Assembly: GCF_022900255.1 (NCBI RefSeq)
Contig: NZ_JALIRM010000014.1
Coordinates: 91,562-155,561 of the forward strand
DNA: 64,000 nucleotides
Reading direction: 5' to 3'
From: Lederbergia wuyishanensis
Lineage (GTDB): Bacteria; Bacillota; Bacilli; Bacillales; Bacillaceae_C
A model generated the notes under the pieces. It worked only from the letters and a program-made list of their open reading frames with translations, ran no database searches and was not told the origin of the DNA. Made by a program: the position numbers and the translations under genes. Below are positions 8,278 through 17,179 of this stretch, one piece after another; the first letter of the stretch is position 1; the number at the start of each line of letters is the position of its first letter.

Positions 8278-9798
8278 ATGGAAAACCGCGCGCAGTTTGG
8301 ATCAAGGGCCGGGTTTATTTTTGCGGCTGTCGGCTCTGCGATCGGACTCGGAAATATTTGGCGTTTCCCAGCGGTTGCATATGATAATGGAGGAGGAGCA
8401 TTCTTTCTTCCGTATTTATTTGCATTGCTTACTGCTGGTATCCCGCTATTAATTCTTGAGTTCACAATTGGACATAAGTATAGGGGATCTGCGCCTTTGT
8501 CTTTAGGTAGGGTTAAGAAAAGTGGAGAATGGATTGGTTGGTGGCAAATCTGTATTTCCTTCGTCATTGCTACCTATTATGCCGTCATCATCGCTTGGGC
8601 ATTGGCATATACCGTCTTTTCGTTTAAATTGGATTGGGGAAATAGTACACAAGACTTTTTACTCGTTGATTATTTAAAAGTGGGCGGAACTGAAACAATG
8701 GGTAGTTTTGTACCTGGTGTACTTATCCCATTGATAATTGTTTGGGTTATTGTTCTTGGTATATTATTTGCAGGTGTAAAAAAGGGGATAGAGGCTGCTA
8801 CAAAGATCATGATTCCTCTACTTGTAATTCTGTTTTTGATTATCGTTGTTCGAGCGGTTACATTAGACGGTGCAATTGAAGGATTAAATCAGTTTTTCAA
8901 ACCAAATTGGTCAACGATTATGAATGGTAAGGTCTGGGTAGCTGCATATGGACAAATCTTCTTCAGTTTATCAATCGGTTTTGCAATTATGATTACTTAT
9001 TCAAGTTACTTACCGAAGAAGTCCGATATTACAAACAGTGCCTTTATTACAGGATTTGCTAATTCAGGGTTTGAGTTGCTTGCCGGCTTTGGTGTTTTCG
9101 CTGCGTTAGGGTTTATGGCAGCCCAACAAGGAGTTCCCGTTAATGAAGTTGTAAAAAGTGGAGTATTGTTAGCATTTGCCGTATTCCCAACAATCATTAA
9201 CGAACTTCCTAGATTTCAAGAAGTATTTGGAATATTATTTTTCGTTTCCCTTACTCTTGCGGGTCTAACATCTTTAATTTCAATCGTAGAAACATATATT
9301 GCAGGAATTCAGGAGAAATTTAATATTAGTCGGACAAAAGCCGTTCTATTTGGCGGTGGAGTAACTGCAATTGTTTCTCTAGCATTTTCTACACAAAATG
9401 GTCTGAATCTTCTGGATGTCGCGGATTACTTTATTAACCAATTCGGAGTAGCAATGGCAGGACTCTTTGAAGTTATCTTTATTGCCTGGTTTGCAAAGCA
9501 ACTTAAACCGCTTCAAGCACATGCCGATTCAGTCTCCGATATTAGGCTTGGAGCATGGTGGAGAATTAGTCTTTCAATCATCACGCCGGTTGTTTTAGGA
9601 TATATGATGTTTGATAATCTACGTCAAAACTTGACTGGTGAATACGGTGGCGGCGGTTATCCACGTGAGTTCCTATTTAAATATGGTTGGACAGTTGCTA
9701 TTGGTGCGATGCTAGTTGGGGTATTGATTACATTAAAGCCATGGAAAGGGCAAGCCCTTGAACAACCTGCTTTTGAAAAAGAGAAGGAGGTTTCATAA
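8278..9798 (+). CDS. Neurotransmitter:sodium symporter family transporter (MetP-like)
   Basis: 506 residues, about 12 membrane segments. The NSS signature is at the N-terminus: FGSRAGFIFAAVGSAIGLGN then IWRFP, with sodium-site residues in TM1 and further matches at SLSIGFAIMITYSSYLP (TM6-8 region). These symporters import amino acids with Na+. The gene overlaps by one base (TAATG) a 38-codon MetS-like small-subunit gene, as in the methionine/alanine importer MetPS of Corynebacterium. Methionine or alanine uptake is therefore the best guess. Start ATG with GAAAGGGG upstream. Confidence 0.88.
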   Translation: MENRAQFGSRAGFIFAAVGSAIGLGNIWRFPAVAYDNGGGAFFLPYLFALLTAGIPLLILEFTIGHKYRGSAPLSLGRVKKSGEWIGWWQICISFVIATYYAVIIAWALAYTVFSFKLDWGNSTQDFLLVDYLKVGGTETMGSFVPGVLIPLIIVWVIVLGILFAGVKKGIEAATKIMIPLLVILFLIIVVRAVTLDGAIEGLNQFFKPNWSTIMNGKVWVAAYGQIFFSLSIGFAIMITYSSYLPKKSDITNSAFITGFANSGFELLAGFGVFAALGFMAAQQGVPVNEVVKSGVLLAFAVFPTIINELPRFQEVFGILFFVSLTLAGLTSLISIVETYIAGIQEKFNISRTKAVLFGGGVTAIVSLAFSTQNGLNLLDVADYFINQFGVAMAGLFEVIFIAWFAKQLKPLQAHADSVSDIRLGAWWRISLSIITPVVLGYMMFDNLRQNLTGEYGGGGYPREFLFKYGWTVAIGAMLVGVLITLKPWKGQALEQPAFEKEKEVS

Positions 9799-9914
9799 TG
9801 ACAGGTAGTGCAATTACCATGATGATTATTGGTGTGGTCATTATTTGGGGAGGATTAGGTGCAAGTATAGCACTTGCAATATCTAAAGCAAGAGAAGCAA
9901 AAAGAAAAGCATAA
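9798..9914 (+). CDS. MetS-family small subunit of NSS transporter
   Basis: A 38-residue protein too short for routine gene calling. It has one membrane helix (about residues 5-28) containing MIIGVVIIWGGLGASIALAI, then a basic tail KAREAKRKA. This is the MetS family, required for activity of the partner NSS transporter in the characterised system. AAGGAGG at 9784-9790 gives a strong ribosome binding site, and the ATG overlaps the last base of the upstream stop codon, implying translational coupling. Confidence 0.88.
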   Translation: MTGSAITMMIIGVVIIWGGLGASIALAISKAREAKRKA

Positions 9915-9917
9915 ATC

Positions 9918-9957
9918 GTAAAGCTTCGGGTGATGATAACCCGAAGCTTTACTTTTT
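9918..9957. terminator. Bidirectional terminator between metS and lytH
   Basis: A perfect 14-bp stem, GTAAAGCTTCGGGT / ACCCGAAGCTTTAC, with a 7-base loop and CTTTTTATT on the plus side. The stop codon of lytH lies inside the distal arm. Confidence 0.85.
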
Positions 9958-10938
9958 ATTCCGTCTGATTCGTTCCTGTTGTTCCCATAATCTTAAATGT
10001 GGATATGGATCAAAGGACCATTCATTTTTTCCATTGTCTTTATACATACCGAAATGCAAATGTGGAGGAAATTTACCAGATGTTCCCGGAGGCCCATATC
10101 CTGAACTGCCGACACTCCCAATTATCTGGCCAGGAGCTACAATATCCCCTATTTTTAATTCTTTTGAGAACCCATTTAAATGTGCATAGTAATGATACGT
10201 ATTATTTAGGTCTCGAATTCCAACTCTCCATCCTCCATATTTATTCCACCCTTTTAGCTCTACTACACCGTAAGCTACTGCTCTAACAGGAGCCCCATAA
10301 CCCGCAAAAATATCTGTTCCTTCATGAATTCGTCTCCCGCCCCAACCTCTTCGGTCTCCCCAAGTATTTTTGTAAGTATAATTATATCCTTTAGGGATTG
10401 GGAAGGCTTTTTCATCCAAGTCTATTCGTTTAAACTTGCGATAGACTTGTGCATTCGTCATGATCGATCTTACGGTTTGGTCGCGTTTATAATAATCCCA
10501 TATAGCAATACGAAATGCTTGATCGTTTACACCATACTGGGATAAATAGGTCGCCATTGTATAGAGAAGGTCTTTTCCATTCGAACGGTCTGCTCTCCCA
10601 TCGCCATTACCATCAATTCCAATTCCGTTGAAAAAAGTGATAGTTAATGGATTAGAATCATCTTCAAAAGGATTTAACGGACCTGCCCAATGCTTAGGTG
10701 GTACATAATATCCAGTTATATCGTCAGGCTTGGGTAAATCTTTTCTTACATATCTAATACTTCTTTCAAATTGATCAACTGCTGCGATATAATACCATGG
10801 GACCCCGGTAGTAGCTTCTGTACTTTTGTATAAATGCATTCTTTTATCGAAAATTTCTTTTTGTGATAATTCTTTTGCATCTACAGCATGTAAAGGTAGG
10901 AAAAAAAACAGAAATATGACCGGAAAGAGTTTTTTCAT
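9949..10938 (-). CDS. lytH: L-Ala-D-Glu endopeptidase LytH (M23, sporulation)
   Basis: 329 residues. An N-terminal signal peptide (MKKLFPVIFLFFFLPLHAVDA) is followed by a ~150-residue middle region and a C-terminal M23 LytM-type metallopeptidase domain. The zinc motifs are HEGTD (HxxxD) and HLHFGM (HxH). LytH of B. subtilis trims stem peptides to single L-Ala in the spore cortex. The ATG at 10938 fits GAGGT at 10950-10946; the TTG one codon upstream does not. In B. subtilis the gene also lies beside the yun/yut genes. Confidence 0.9.
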   Translation of the reverse strand: MKKLFPVIFLFFFLPLHAVDAKELSQKEIFDKRMHLYKSTEATTGVPWYYIAAVDQFERSIRYVRKDLPKPDDITGYYVPPKHWAGPLNPFEDDSNPLTITFFNGIGIDGNGDGRADRSNGKDLLYTMATYLSQYGVNDQAFRIAIWDYYKRDQTVRSIMTNAQVYRKFKRIDLDEKAFPIPKGYNYTYKNTWGDRRGWGGRRIHEGTDIFAGYGAPVRAVAYGVVELKGWNKYGGWRVGIRDLNNTYHYYAHLNGFSKELKIGDIVAPGQIIGSVGSSGYGPPGTSGKFPPHLHFGMYKDNGKNEWSFDPYPHLRLWEQQERIRRNKK

Positions 10939-11009
10939 CAAATTTACCTCTTTTCAACACAATTAATGAAGCTTGGCCAAAAGGATAATCAGGCCAAGCG
11001 TTCATTTAA

Positions 11010-11687
11010 TTATTTCTTATTTTCAAACTGCTGCCTGTAATTGGTTCGGTCTAAATGATGATTTTGTTCACCGATTGCTTCACCATTTGGATTTTCACCT
11101 TTATTTAATTTTCTTCCTTGCGGAGAACGTTCAAGCATTAATTTGACAGTATCACGTACTGTCTTGTCTTTATCACTTGAACGTGCATTCATGGAAGCAA
11201 TATTTTCAACGTTTTGCCGTAATGTAGGATCGTCAGTTACGTAGACATGATACCAACGAGGAATTACATTCATTGCTGTTTTTTTCGCTTGGTCTGCAAT
11301 GTCAAACCGTTCGTTGTCACGTGTTTCGTTAGTTAAATAAGCAATTAACACTTCTTGGTCAGTAACAAGAACACTGGCGTCTTCAATTCCGGGCTGCATA
11401 ACTAAAATTCTTGCTATATCATTAGCAGTTTGCTCTCTGTTAATTCCTTGGATTGGCTTGGAACTGTGACTTTCACCTAAGGGTAGAGGGCTTTTAACTT
11501 GACGTACATATCCAAATAATTCGTTATTTTGCTGATTCTGATTATAGATTTCACCGTGCTCGGCAACATTAATGGAGTTACCACTTTTATGGTAAACGTG
11601 ATTATCCTCGGCAGTTCTTTTGTTATTTACACCACATCCAACCAACATTAAGGATACGGAAATGATTGGAACTAGCTTGTTTTTCAT
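11010..11687 (-). CDS. yutC: YhcN/YlaJ family sporulation lipoprotein (YutC)
   Basis: 225 residues with a lipoprotein signal peptide: basic start MKNKLVP, hydrophobic core, lipobox LVGC (Cys at about residue 19). The C-terminal half carries the YhcN/YlaJ domain (ARILVMQPGIEDASVLVTDQEVLIAYL). Such lipoproteins sit in forespore membranes and some affect germination or outgrowth. The ATG at 11687 is 8 bases from AGGAGG; an in-frame GTG three codons upstream overlaps that site. The position next to lytH and yutD supports YutC. Confidence 0.82.
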   Translation of the reverse strand: MKNKLVPIISVSLMLVGCGVNNKRTAEDNHVYHKSGNSINVAEHGEIYNQNQQNNELFGYVRQVKSPLPLGESHSSKPIQGINREQTANDIARILVMQPGIEDASVLVTDQEVLIAYLTNETRDNERFDIADQAKKTAMNVIPRWYHVYVTDDPTLRQNVENIASMNARSSDKDKTVRDTVKLMLERSPQGRKLNKGENPNGEAIGEQNHHLDRTNYRQQFENKK

Positions 11688-11796
11688 TTCATACACCTCC
11701 TCTTTTTATAGAATGCGCAGGAAAATATATTTTTTTCTTAGTAATTGTTGGGGATTAAGCTATAATTTATATAACGATTGCATTTCGGAGGGAAAA

Positions 11797-12072
11797 ATGA
11801 TTATTATTAATAACTGTCAATATGAATTAGTCAATGAATATAAAGATGGATACAACGAGGAAGCTTTTCGAGCTCGTTTTAGTGATGTGTTGTCAAAATA
11901 TGACTACATTGTTGGAGATTGGGGTTACGGGCAGCTAAGACTTAAAGGTTTTTTTTCAGATTCAAATCAAAAAGCCTCATTCGATACAAAAATCGGAACT
12001 TTAGCGGAATATTTATATGAGTATTGCAACTTCGGCTGTTCCTATTTCGTATTGAAAAAAGTGGATAAATAG
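11797..12072 (+). CDS. yutD: YutD family protein (DUF1027)
   Basis: 91 residues. ATG at 11797 has CGGAGGG just upstream; a longer frame opening far upstream in the divergent yutC promoter region has no ribosome site and was not used. The motif YDYIVGDWGYGQLRLKGF and the cysteine-containing end (YCNFGCSYFVLKK) match DUF1027/YutD. Function unknown. A terminator follows. Confidence 0.88.
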   Translation: MIIINNCQYELVNEYKDGYNEEAFRARFSDVLSKYDYIVGDWGYGQLRLKGFFSDSNQKASFDTKIGTLAEYLYEYCNFGCSYFVLKKVDK

Positions 12073-12099
12073 CAAATCTTTTTATAAGATAAAAAAGTA

Positions 12100-12130
12100 C
12101 GGTGTCCAGGGAATCCAGGGCACCGATTTT
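12100..12130 (+). terminator. Terminator after yutD
   Basis: CGGTGTCC pairs with GGGCACCG, followed by ATTTTTC. Confidence 0.65.
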
Positions 12131-12285
12131 TCATTAAAGTTTTTTGAAATGTAAACATGAGTTCAGGTTTTTGTTATCGTCCCATGCACCATGTGACGAT
12201 AACTGAGACGCAAAAAGTTAAATATACCACTTGCTGTGTCTCAGAATTTTTCTTGTTGATGGTAGAGTGCGCTTCCGTTTTTTTA

Positions 12286-12600
12286 TCAACTATCTTCGTA
12301 GGGAGGTTGAGTTTCCCTCTCAGGATCATCTTTTGTATTATGAGCACTTGGGCCTTTCCTAGGGTTATCCTCGTGCATGGATTTAAACTCATAGTTGAAA
12401 GCACTGTAAGAGCGTTGTCCTTCTTCCCAAGGTGTCGATTTATTTTCGACCGGTGTATCTTTGCCGCGTGGTGCCCCATAAGCTCCTTCAGGTAAATCTT
12501 CAGGGATTATGTAATTGTTCCCGGTTACGACATTTGAGACATCTGTATAAGGAGGGTTATGCTTATCAAGATTATTTGTTTTAGGTCGTTTATTATCCAC
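12286..12600 (-). CDS. Hypothetical hydrophilic protein, 104 residues
   Basis: A very polar protein without membrane segments, rich in Asn, Pro, Asp and Glu. Recognisable stretches are NVVTGNNYIIPEDLPEGAYG and a C-terminal NTKDDPERETQPPYEDS. AAGGTGG upstream of the GTG start supports translation. It lies between yutD and yutE, where B. subtilis has no such gene. It may belong to a small family of uncharacterised Bacillus cytosolic proteins (possibly DUF3905), but I cannot confirm that. Overlapping frames on both strands look like shadows. Confidence 0.65.
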   Translation of the reverse strand: MDNKRPKTNNLDKHNPPYTDVSNVVTGNNYIIPEDLPEGAYGAPRGKDTPVENKSTPWEEGQRSYSAFNYEFKSMHEDNPRKGPSAHNTKDDPERETQPPYEDS

Positions 12601-12724
12601 GTTTCATCCACCTTTTTTAATAGTAGCTTAACCAAGGCTCGTTCTAATATTCACCCTTATTGGACCACAAGCCCTGAAGTTTGATAAGATAAAAATTGAT
12701 TATATCGAGTGGAGGCATCATCCT

Positions 12725-13162
12725 ATGTATTTTGTAGATAGGGAAAAAATTGAAGAAACATTACTCTATATGGAAAATAAAATTGAGTTTATTCAAAATA
12801 ATAAAAGCTGGGATTCTCAAATGGAAAAAATGGCTTTAGAGCGGGGGATACATACAATCATTGAGGCAATCCTTGATACAGGGAATGCTATGATTGATGG
12901 CTTTATTATGAGGGATCCGGGTAGTTATGAAGATATTGTTGATATTTTAACGGATGAAAAGGTAGTAAATGAGGAATTGTCACTTGTTATGAAGGAATTT
13001 ATTTCTTTTCGAAAAATACTCGTTCAACATTATATTAATGTTAATCATGAAGATTTAATAAATGTTGTATCAACTTCAATTAATAAACTTAAAACTTACC
13101 CTGGTTGTGTTCGAAATTATTTAACGAATGAACTGGGTCCGATATCGGCTTTTAAAAAGTAG
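12725..13162 (+). CDS. yutE: DUF86 / HepT-like protein YutE
   Basis: 145 residues, all-helical, matching YutE of B. subtilis (DUF86). The family is related to HepT-type RNases of MNT-HEPN toxin-antitoxin pairs, whose active motif is RX4-6H. Here RKILVQHYIN (R at about residue 98) gives R-x4-H-Y. No nucleotidyltransferase partner gene is adjacent, so it is a stand-alone copy. Start ATG after GTGGAGGCATC. A bidirectional terminator separates it from yutG. Confidence 0.85.
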   Translation: MYFVDREKIEETLLYMENKIEFIQNNKSWDSQMEKMALERGIHTIIEAILDTGNAMIDGFIMRDPGSYEDIVDILTDEKVVNEELSLVMKEFISFRKILVQHYINVNHEDLINVVSTSINKLKTYPGCVRNYLTNELGPISAFKK

Positions 13163-13198
13163 ACCGTTTTAATCATATACAAATAAGAACTAAAAAGT

Positions 13199-13233
13199 AA
13201 AACGGCCTCGCAGTACTCAGAGGCCGTTTTTTA
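13199..13233. terminator. Bidirectional terminator between yutE and yutG
   Basis: AAAACGGCCTC pairs perfectly with GAGGCCGTTTT around a 10-base loop, with T runs on the plus side and on the complementary strand. Confidence 0.85.
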
Positions 13234-13256
13234 CTAAAGTAAAAGCACTAACTCTT

Positions 13257-13757
13257 TTATTTTTCCCCTTTTGAACTATGTGCAAGTCTACTGGAAGCAG
13301 CTGCAGCAATAGCCCCAACAATATCATCTAAAAAGGTATGGCATTGTCCTGATGAATGATCATTTAATTTTTCCAGTATGCCGGGTTTTTGCTTGTCAAT
13401 ATAGCCATAGTTTGTAAAACCAATGGATCCATATACGTTAACGATAGAAAAAGCAAGTATCTCATCTACACCATAGAGGCTTTCATCACTCGCAATAATT
13501 GATTGCAAAGGTTCATCCAGCTTTCCATTTTCCGCAAGTATATCTAACTGAATGCCTGTTAAAATGGCGTTTTGTACTTCTCTTTTTTGAAGAACGCGTT
13601 CGATGTTGTAAATACATTCCTCAATTTCTAAAGCTGGATGATATTTTTTTTGAAGGAACATAACTAGCTCTGCAATATCTTCAATCGTCACACCACGTTC
13701 CTTTAAAAGACGACGTGCGGTTTCTTCGGAAATACTAATGTCTCGTTCATTGTTCAT
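13257..13757 (-). CDS. yutG: Phosphatidylglycerophosphatase A-related protein YutG
   Basis: 166 residues. The helical region with FLDDIVGAIAAAASSR near the C-terminus is characteristic of the YutG/PgpA-like family of Firmicutes. It is a soluble version of the PgpA fold; the phosphatase activity is a family annotation rather than something proven by this sequence. The ATG at 13757 is preferred because the GGAAGG site abuts the alternative ATG at 13766. Confidence 0.8.
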   Translation of the reverse strand: MNNERDISISEETARRLLKERGVTIEDIAELVMFLQKKYHPALEIEECIYNIERVLQKREVQNAILTGIQLDILAENGKLDEPLQSIIASDESLYGVDEILAFSIVNVYGSIGFTNYGYIDKQKPGILEKLNDHSSGQCHTFLDDIVGAIAAAASSRLAHSSKGEK

Positions 13758-13899
13758 TCTTCTCATCCTTCCCTAATTGCCTCATCTAATTTGGTCCGCA
13801 AAACAAAACTACTCTGCAAGAAAACAGTTTAGAATCATATAATTAATCTAAAAGGATATACATGCAGTCTGCAAAGAGCAAATGAAAGAGGGGTGCTCC

Positions 13900-14904
13900 A
13901 TGTCAGTAAAAATATTGGAAAATTATTTTGGAATTACACCACAACAAACGATTGAAGATGGAAGCTCCGTTCGATACATGGTAGATAACTCACTTTATAC
14001 TATTATTCAGGCGACACATATGGAACAAGAGGCATTAATTGAATTATATGAGATGTCGGAACATATGGCAAAGTATGGAGATAATAAAGTGTCTACTTTT
14101 GTTCCTGGATTGAATGGAAAATTTCTTATTACTCATGAGAATCAAGATTATGTACTTATGCATAATTATCGTTTTCCTCCCTCGAGAAATAAAAACACAG
14201 GAAGTAAGCTTGCAAAATTTCATGAACGTGGGAAGTTAATACAAGCTCCGATTTCAGGAGCAAATAGGGTAGGACAGTGGAAATCATATTGGATAAAAAG
14301 ATTAGAACAAATCGAAAAAGTATGGAGTGGTGTTATTCAAGAGCGAACAGGTGAAGAATTTGAAAAGCTATTTATCCGTTCATTTCCTTATTACCTTGGA
14401 CTTTGTGAAAATGCCATTCAATATGTAACTGATACGGAACTTGATGAAGAATTGACTTTTTCGGATATGGGGACAATTGGTCATCAAAGATTCCACGAAA
14501 ATGTATGGAATAAACAAATGGAAATAAGAAGTCCATTTGATTGGGTATTTGATCATCCTTCGCGTGATATAGCTGAATGGATAAGGGATTGTTATTTTCG
14601 TAATTACAGATCATTTCAACCGGAATTAACACAATTTATACGTGGGTATGAATCCGTTTCTCCATTATCTGGTTTTTCTTGGAGGTTGGTCTATGCCAGA
14701 TTGCTTTTTCCTTTGCATTATTTTTCTTGTATTGAAGATTATTACCTTACTTCGTCTCAATGGACTCAAAAGCAATTAGAGGAGAGGCTGAATAGATATA
14801 TGCGGGATGCAAGGGACTATGAACGCTTTTTAGGTAGTTTTTATCATGTGGCAGGAGTAGGTTATAGTCATTTCCCGGTTATTGATTGGTTGGTACCATC
14901 TTAG
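13900..14904 (+). CDS. yutH: Spore coat-associated kinase-fold protein YutH
   Basis: 334 residues, related to the CotS/CotI family of spore coat proteins with an aminoglycoside-phosphotransferase fold. The ATG at 13900 sits 6 bases after AGAGGGG. The catalytic HxDxxxxN loop of true kinases is not obvious; the corresponding region reads GHQRFHENVWN, so catalytic activity is doubtful. DWVFDHPSRDIAEWIRDCYF is the most recognisable family block. Its B. subtilis homologue is yutH, in the same context. Confidence 0.85.
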   Translation: MSVKILENYFGITPQQTIEDGSSVRYMVDNSLYTIIQATHMEQEALIELYEMSEHMAKYGDNKVSTFVPGLNGKFLITHENQDYVLMHNYRFPPSRNKNTGSKLAKFHERGKLIQAPISGANRVGQWKSYWIKRLEQIEKVWSGVIQERTGEEFEKLFIRSFPYYLGLCENAIQYVTDTELDEELTFSDMGTIGHQRFHENVWNKQMEIRSPFDWVFDHPSRDIAEWIRDCYFRNYRSFQPELTQFIRGYESVSPLSGFSWRLVYARLLFPLHYFSCIEDYYLTSSQWTQKQLEERLNRYMRDARDYERFLGSFYHVAGVGYSHFPVIDWLVPS

Positions 14905-14907
14905 AAA

Positions 14908-14936
14908 ATGAAAAAGAGCCTAATGTTAGGCTCTTA
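14908..14936 (-). terminator. Terminator of yutI (minus strand)
   Basis: AAGAGCCTA pairs with TAGGCTCTT across a 4-base loop. Read on the minus strand it is followed by TTTTTCATTTT, so it serves yutI best and may also help yutH. Confidence 0.7.
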
Positions 14937-14954
14937 CATAATGTAAAATTAGTT

Positions 14955-15191
14955 TTAGAATACCTGTTCTACTTCTAATACACCAGGGACTTCTTCAACC
15001 AATGCACGTTCAATTCCAGCTTTTAATGTTATTGTGGAGCTTGGGCAAGTTCCACATGCGCCGAGTAGACGGAGCTTTACAATTCCATCCTCAACATCAA
15101 CGAGTTCGCAATCTCCGCCATCGCGAAGGAGGAATGGACGTAATTTATCTAATACTTCTTGTACTTGTTCCATCATCGTTTGTTCATACAT
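14955..15191 (-). CDS. yutI: NifU C-terminal domain iron-sulfur protein YutI
   Basis: 78 residues, a stand-alone NifU C-terminal (Nfu-like) domain. [19 protein letters not shown] is the family's N-terminal block, and [18 protein letters not shown] carries the CxxC that carries a bridging [4Fe-4S] cluster in Nfu proteins. It probably carries Fe-S clusters to targets. It lies near YuzD, YutJ and the IscA-type YutM, giving a small redox and Fe-S neighbourhood. Confidence 0.92.
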   Translation of the reverse strand: MYEQTMMEQVQEVLDKLRPFLLRDGGDCELVDVEDGIVKLRLLGACGTCPSSTITLKAGIERALVEEVPGVLEVEQVF

Positions 15192-15293
15192 TGATATCGA
15201 CTCCTTTCCATATAACCATTATAATCAGTATGAAGAAAAAAATCTATATAGCAATCTCATTCGATTATTTTTGATGGAGAGGGAGTGTGAAAT

Positions 15294-15626
15294 ATGAAAG
15301 AGGAAGTTGCAATTTTTGTTTATGGTGCAGAACAGATTTGTGCAAGCTGTGTTGGAATGCCTTCATCAAAAGAAACATTTGAATGGTTAGATGCGGCTAT
15401 TACCAGAAAATATCCTAACCAGCCATTTACCATTCAGTATATTGATATCTTTAATCCACCAGAGGAGAAGAAACACCAAATATTTGCTTCTCGGGTCATA
15501 GAAGAAGATTTGTTTTATCCAGTTGTAACAATAGGTGAGGAAATAGTGGGTGAAGGAAATCCCAAGTTAAAGGATATTTATAAAGAAATGGAGAAATATG
15601 GGTATGAAGAGGTAAGTATAAAATAA
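15294..15626 (+). CDS. yuzD: DUF1462 thioredoxin-fold protein YuzD
   Basis: 110 residues. IFVYGAEQICASCVGMPSSKETFEWLDAAI contains CxxC in a thioredoxin-like position and is diagnostic for DUF1462/YuzD. The ATG at 15294 follows GAGAGGGAG. Divergent from yutI. A role in disulfide or Fe-S chemistry is suggested by the CxxC and neighbours but not shown. Confidence 0.88.
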   Translation: MKEEVAIFVYGAEQICASCVGMPSSKETFEWLDAAITRKYPNQPFTIQYIDIFNPPEEKKHQIFASRVIEEDLFYPVVTIGEEIVGEGNPKLKDIYKEMEKYGYEEVSIK

Positions 15627-15759
15627 ATTATCTAGTGTTCTTTTTCGAGTAGGTCAACTCTAAATAATTTCGCTTCGATAAAGGCGCTCTTTTTATCCGA
15701 AAGAATAAATTGCTTATAAAAGCATTTAGGTCAGTTCAAAGTTGAACTGACCTAATATT

Positions 15760-16827
15760 TTATCCTTTATGAAATTTATACATCCACAAGACACCAGATT
15801 TTAGGATTCTTGCAATTCTTCCTGTTATAGCTCGATCCGCCATTAGACCGAATCCTTGTTTTTTTCCAAGGGATCCGAGGACGCCTTTTAATTTAATAGT
15901 AGGCATTTCTTCAGGAAGTTCTTTTCCTTCCCAGCGTTTAGTAAGGATAGTAACGATTTGTTCAGCTTGCCCTTCCGCTAGTTGAGCACTTGGCGCATAT
16001 GGAAGACTTGCACAATCGCCAACAACATATACATTTTCGTAATTAGGAATATTGTGGTATTTTGTTAAAATAACCCTTCCTTGTTTATCTTTTTCAACAT
16101 TGAGATCACGTACAATTTTATTAGGCTGAATCCCCGCTGTCCACACGATAACGTCTGTATGAACTGGCTCATCGTTATTAAATAATAATTGATCTTCTAC
16201 TTTTGTAATATTTGCTTCGTTGACAACGTCAACGCCATTCATATTAAACCAATTTTGTACGTAGCGACTTATTCTTTCCGGAAAAGATGAGAGAATTGTT
16301 TTTCCGCGGTCAAATAACTTGATGATTAAGTCTGGACGGCTTTCCCTGAGTTCACTAGCAAGCTCAATACCGCTTAACCCACCACCTACAATGCTTACTA
16401 TCGAATTAGCAGGTAGATTGTTTAGTTTTTGGTACGTATCACGTGCTTCCCCGATTGTTTGAATACTATAGGTATATGTATCTGCGCCTGGAATATCATG
16501 GTATTTATCGTCGCATCCTAAACCAATAATAAGTTCATCAAAAGAAACAGGGTCAGAACCAGATAGAAGAACTTGTTTTTGATCTAGATCGATTCCCGTT
16601 ACTTCACTATATATAATATTTAAATTTGGATGTTCAGGAAAAGCTACTCTTACCTCTTGGTCTGAAATCGTACCAGCTGCGAGGGCATAGTACTCGGTTT
16701 TTAAAGAATGATATGGCACTCTGTCTATTAGTGTAATTGTTACATCGTTCGGAAGATGATTTGGCAGCAATTCGCGTAGGACACGCATATTCCCATATCC
16801 TCCACCGAGCAATACTAATTTTTTCAT
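15760..16827 (-). CDS. yutJ: NADH dehydrogenase-like flavoprotein YutJ
   Basis: 355 residues from the ATG at 16827, which has AAAGGGGATA upstream; a longer frame adds an unsupported 40-residue extension. It has the FAD-binding motif VLLGGGYGNMR at the N-terminus, a second Rossmann motif VSIVGGGLSGIELASEL at about 155, and the C-terminal FAD motif VYVVGDCASLPYAPSAQLAEGQAEQI. It belongs to the type II NADH dehydrogenase family with yumB below. The electron acceptor of YutJ is not established. Confidence 0.88.
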   Translation of the reverse strand: MKKLVLLGGGYGNMRVLRELLPNHLPNDVTITLIDRVPYHSLKTEYYALAAGTISDQEVRVAFPEHPNLNIIYSEVTGIDLDQKQVLLSGSDPVSFDELIIGLGCDDKYHDIPGADTYTYSIQTIGEARDTYQKLNNLPANSIVSIVGGGLSGIELASELRESRPDLIIKLFDRGKTILSSFPERISRYVQNWFNMNGVDVVNEANITKVEDQLLFNNDEPVHTDVIVWTAGIQPNKIVRDLNVEKDKQGRVILTKYHNIPNYENVYVVGDCASLPYAPSAQLAEGQAEQIVTILTKRWEGKELPEEMPTIKLKGVLGSLGKKQGFGLMADRAITGRIARILKSGVLWMYKFHKG

Positions 16828-17040
16828 GAAAAATATCCCCTTTTGCCGTCTACTTGAAGAAAAATAATAGGTAAATGTTAATAATGATAGCACATTGAAA
16901 ATAATCCCACGTAAAAGTATAGCTGATTCCCATTTTATATACAACATTAGTGAAAAGTAAAAAAAATTGGAAATCTGTATACCTTTATATATAATCCTAC
17001 CCTTTGACTATCAAACTCTAAACAGGTAGGATTATATTGT

Positions 17041-17165
17041 TATAACTAGCTTCAGGCGCGATGGACTGTAAGTTAAGTAAACTGAGGCAATAAAGAGGCA
17101 AAGAAAATATTTTGTCTCAGATCATTTTCTTGTTGCTTAATAAGTGGACGCCTTGTGCTTTTTTG
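17041..17165. repeat. Degenerate copy of the Bacillus hairpin repeat
   Basis: CTAGCTTCAGGCGC at 17046 and GGACGCCTTGTGCTTTT at 17148 match the ends of the repeats at 17.97-18.54 kb, and ACTGAGGCAA / TTGTCTCAG-type arms match their internal stem. The copy lies just before yuzB. Confidence 0.55.
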
Positions 17166-17179
17166 AGAGGGTGATGCTT

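Noticed and set aside
12157..12495. Plus-strand 112-codon frame and the minus-strand frame 12174-12479
   Set aside because: They overlap the better supported minus-strand gene at 12286-12600 and have no ribosome site or family features.
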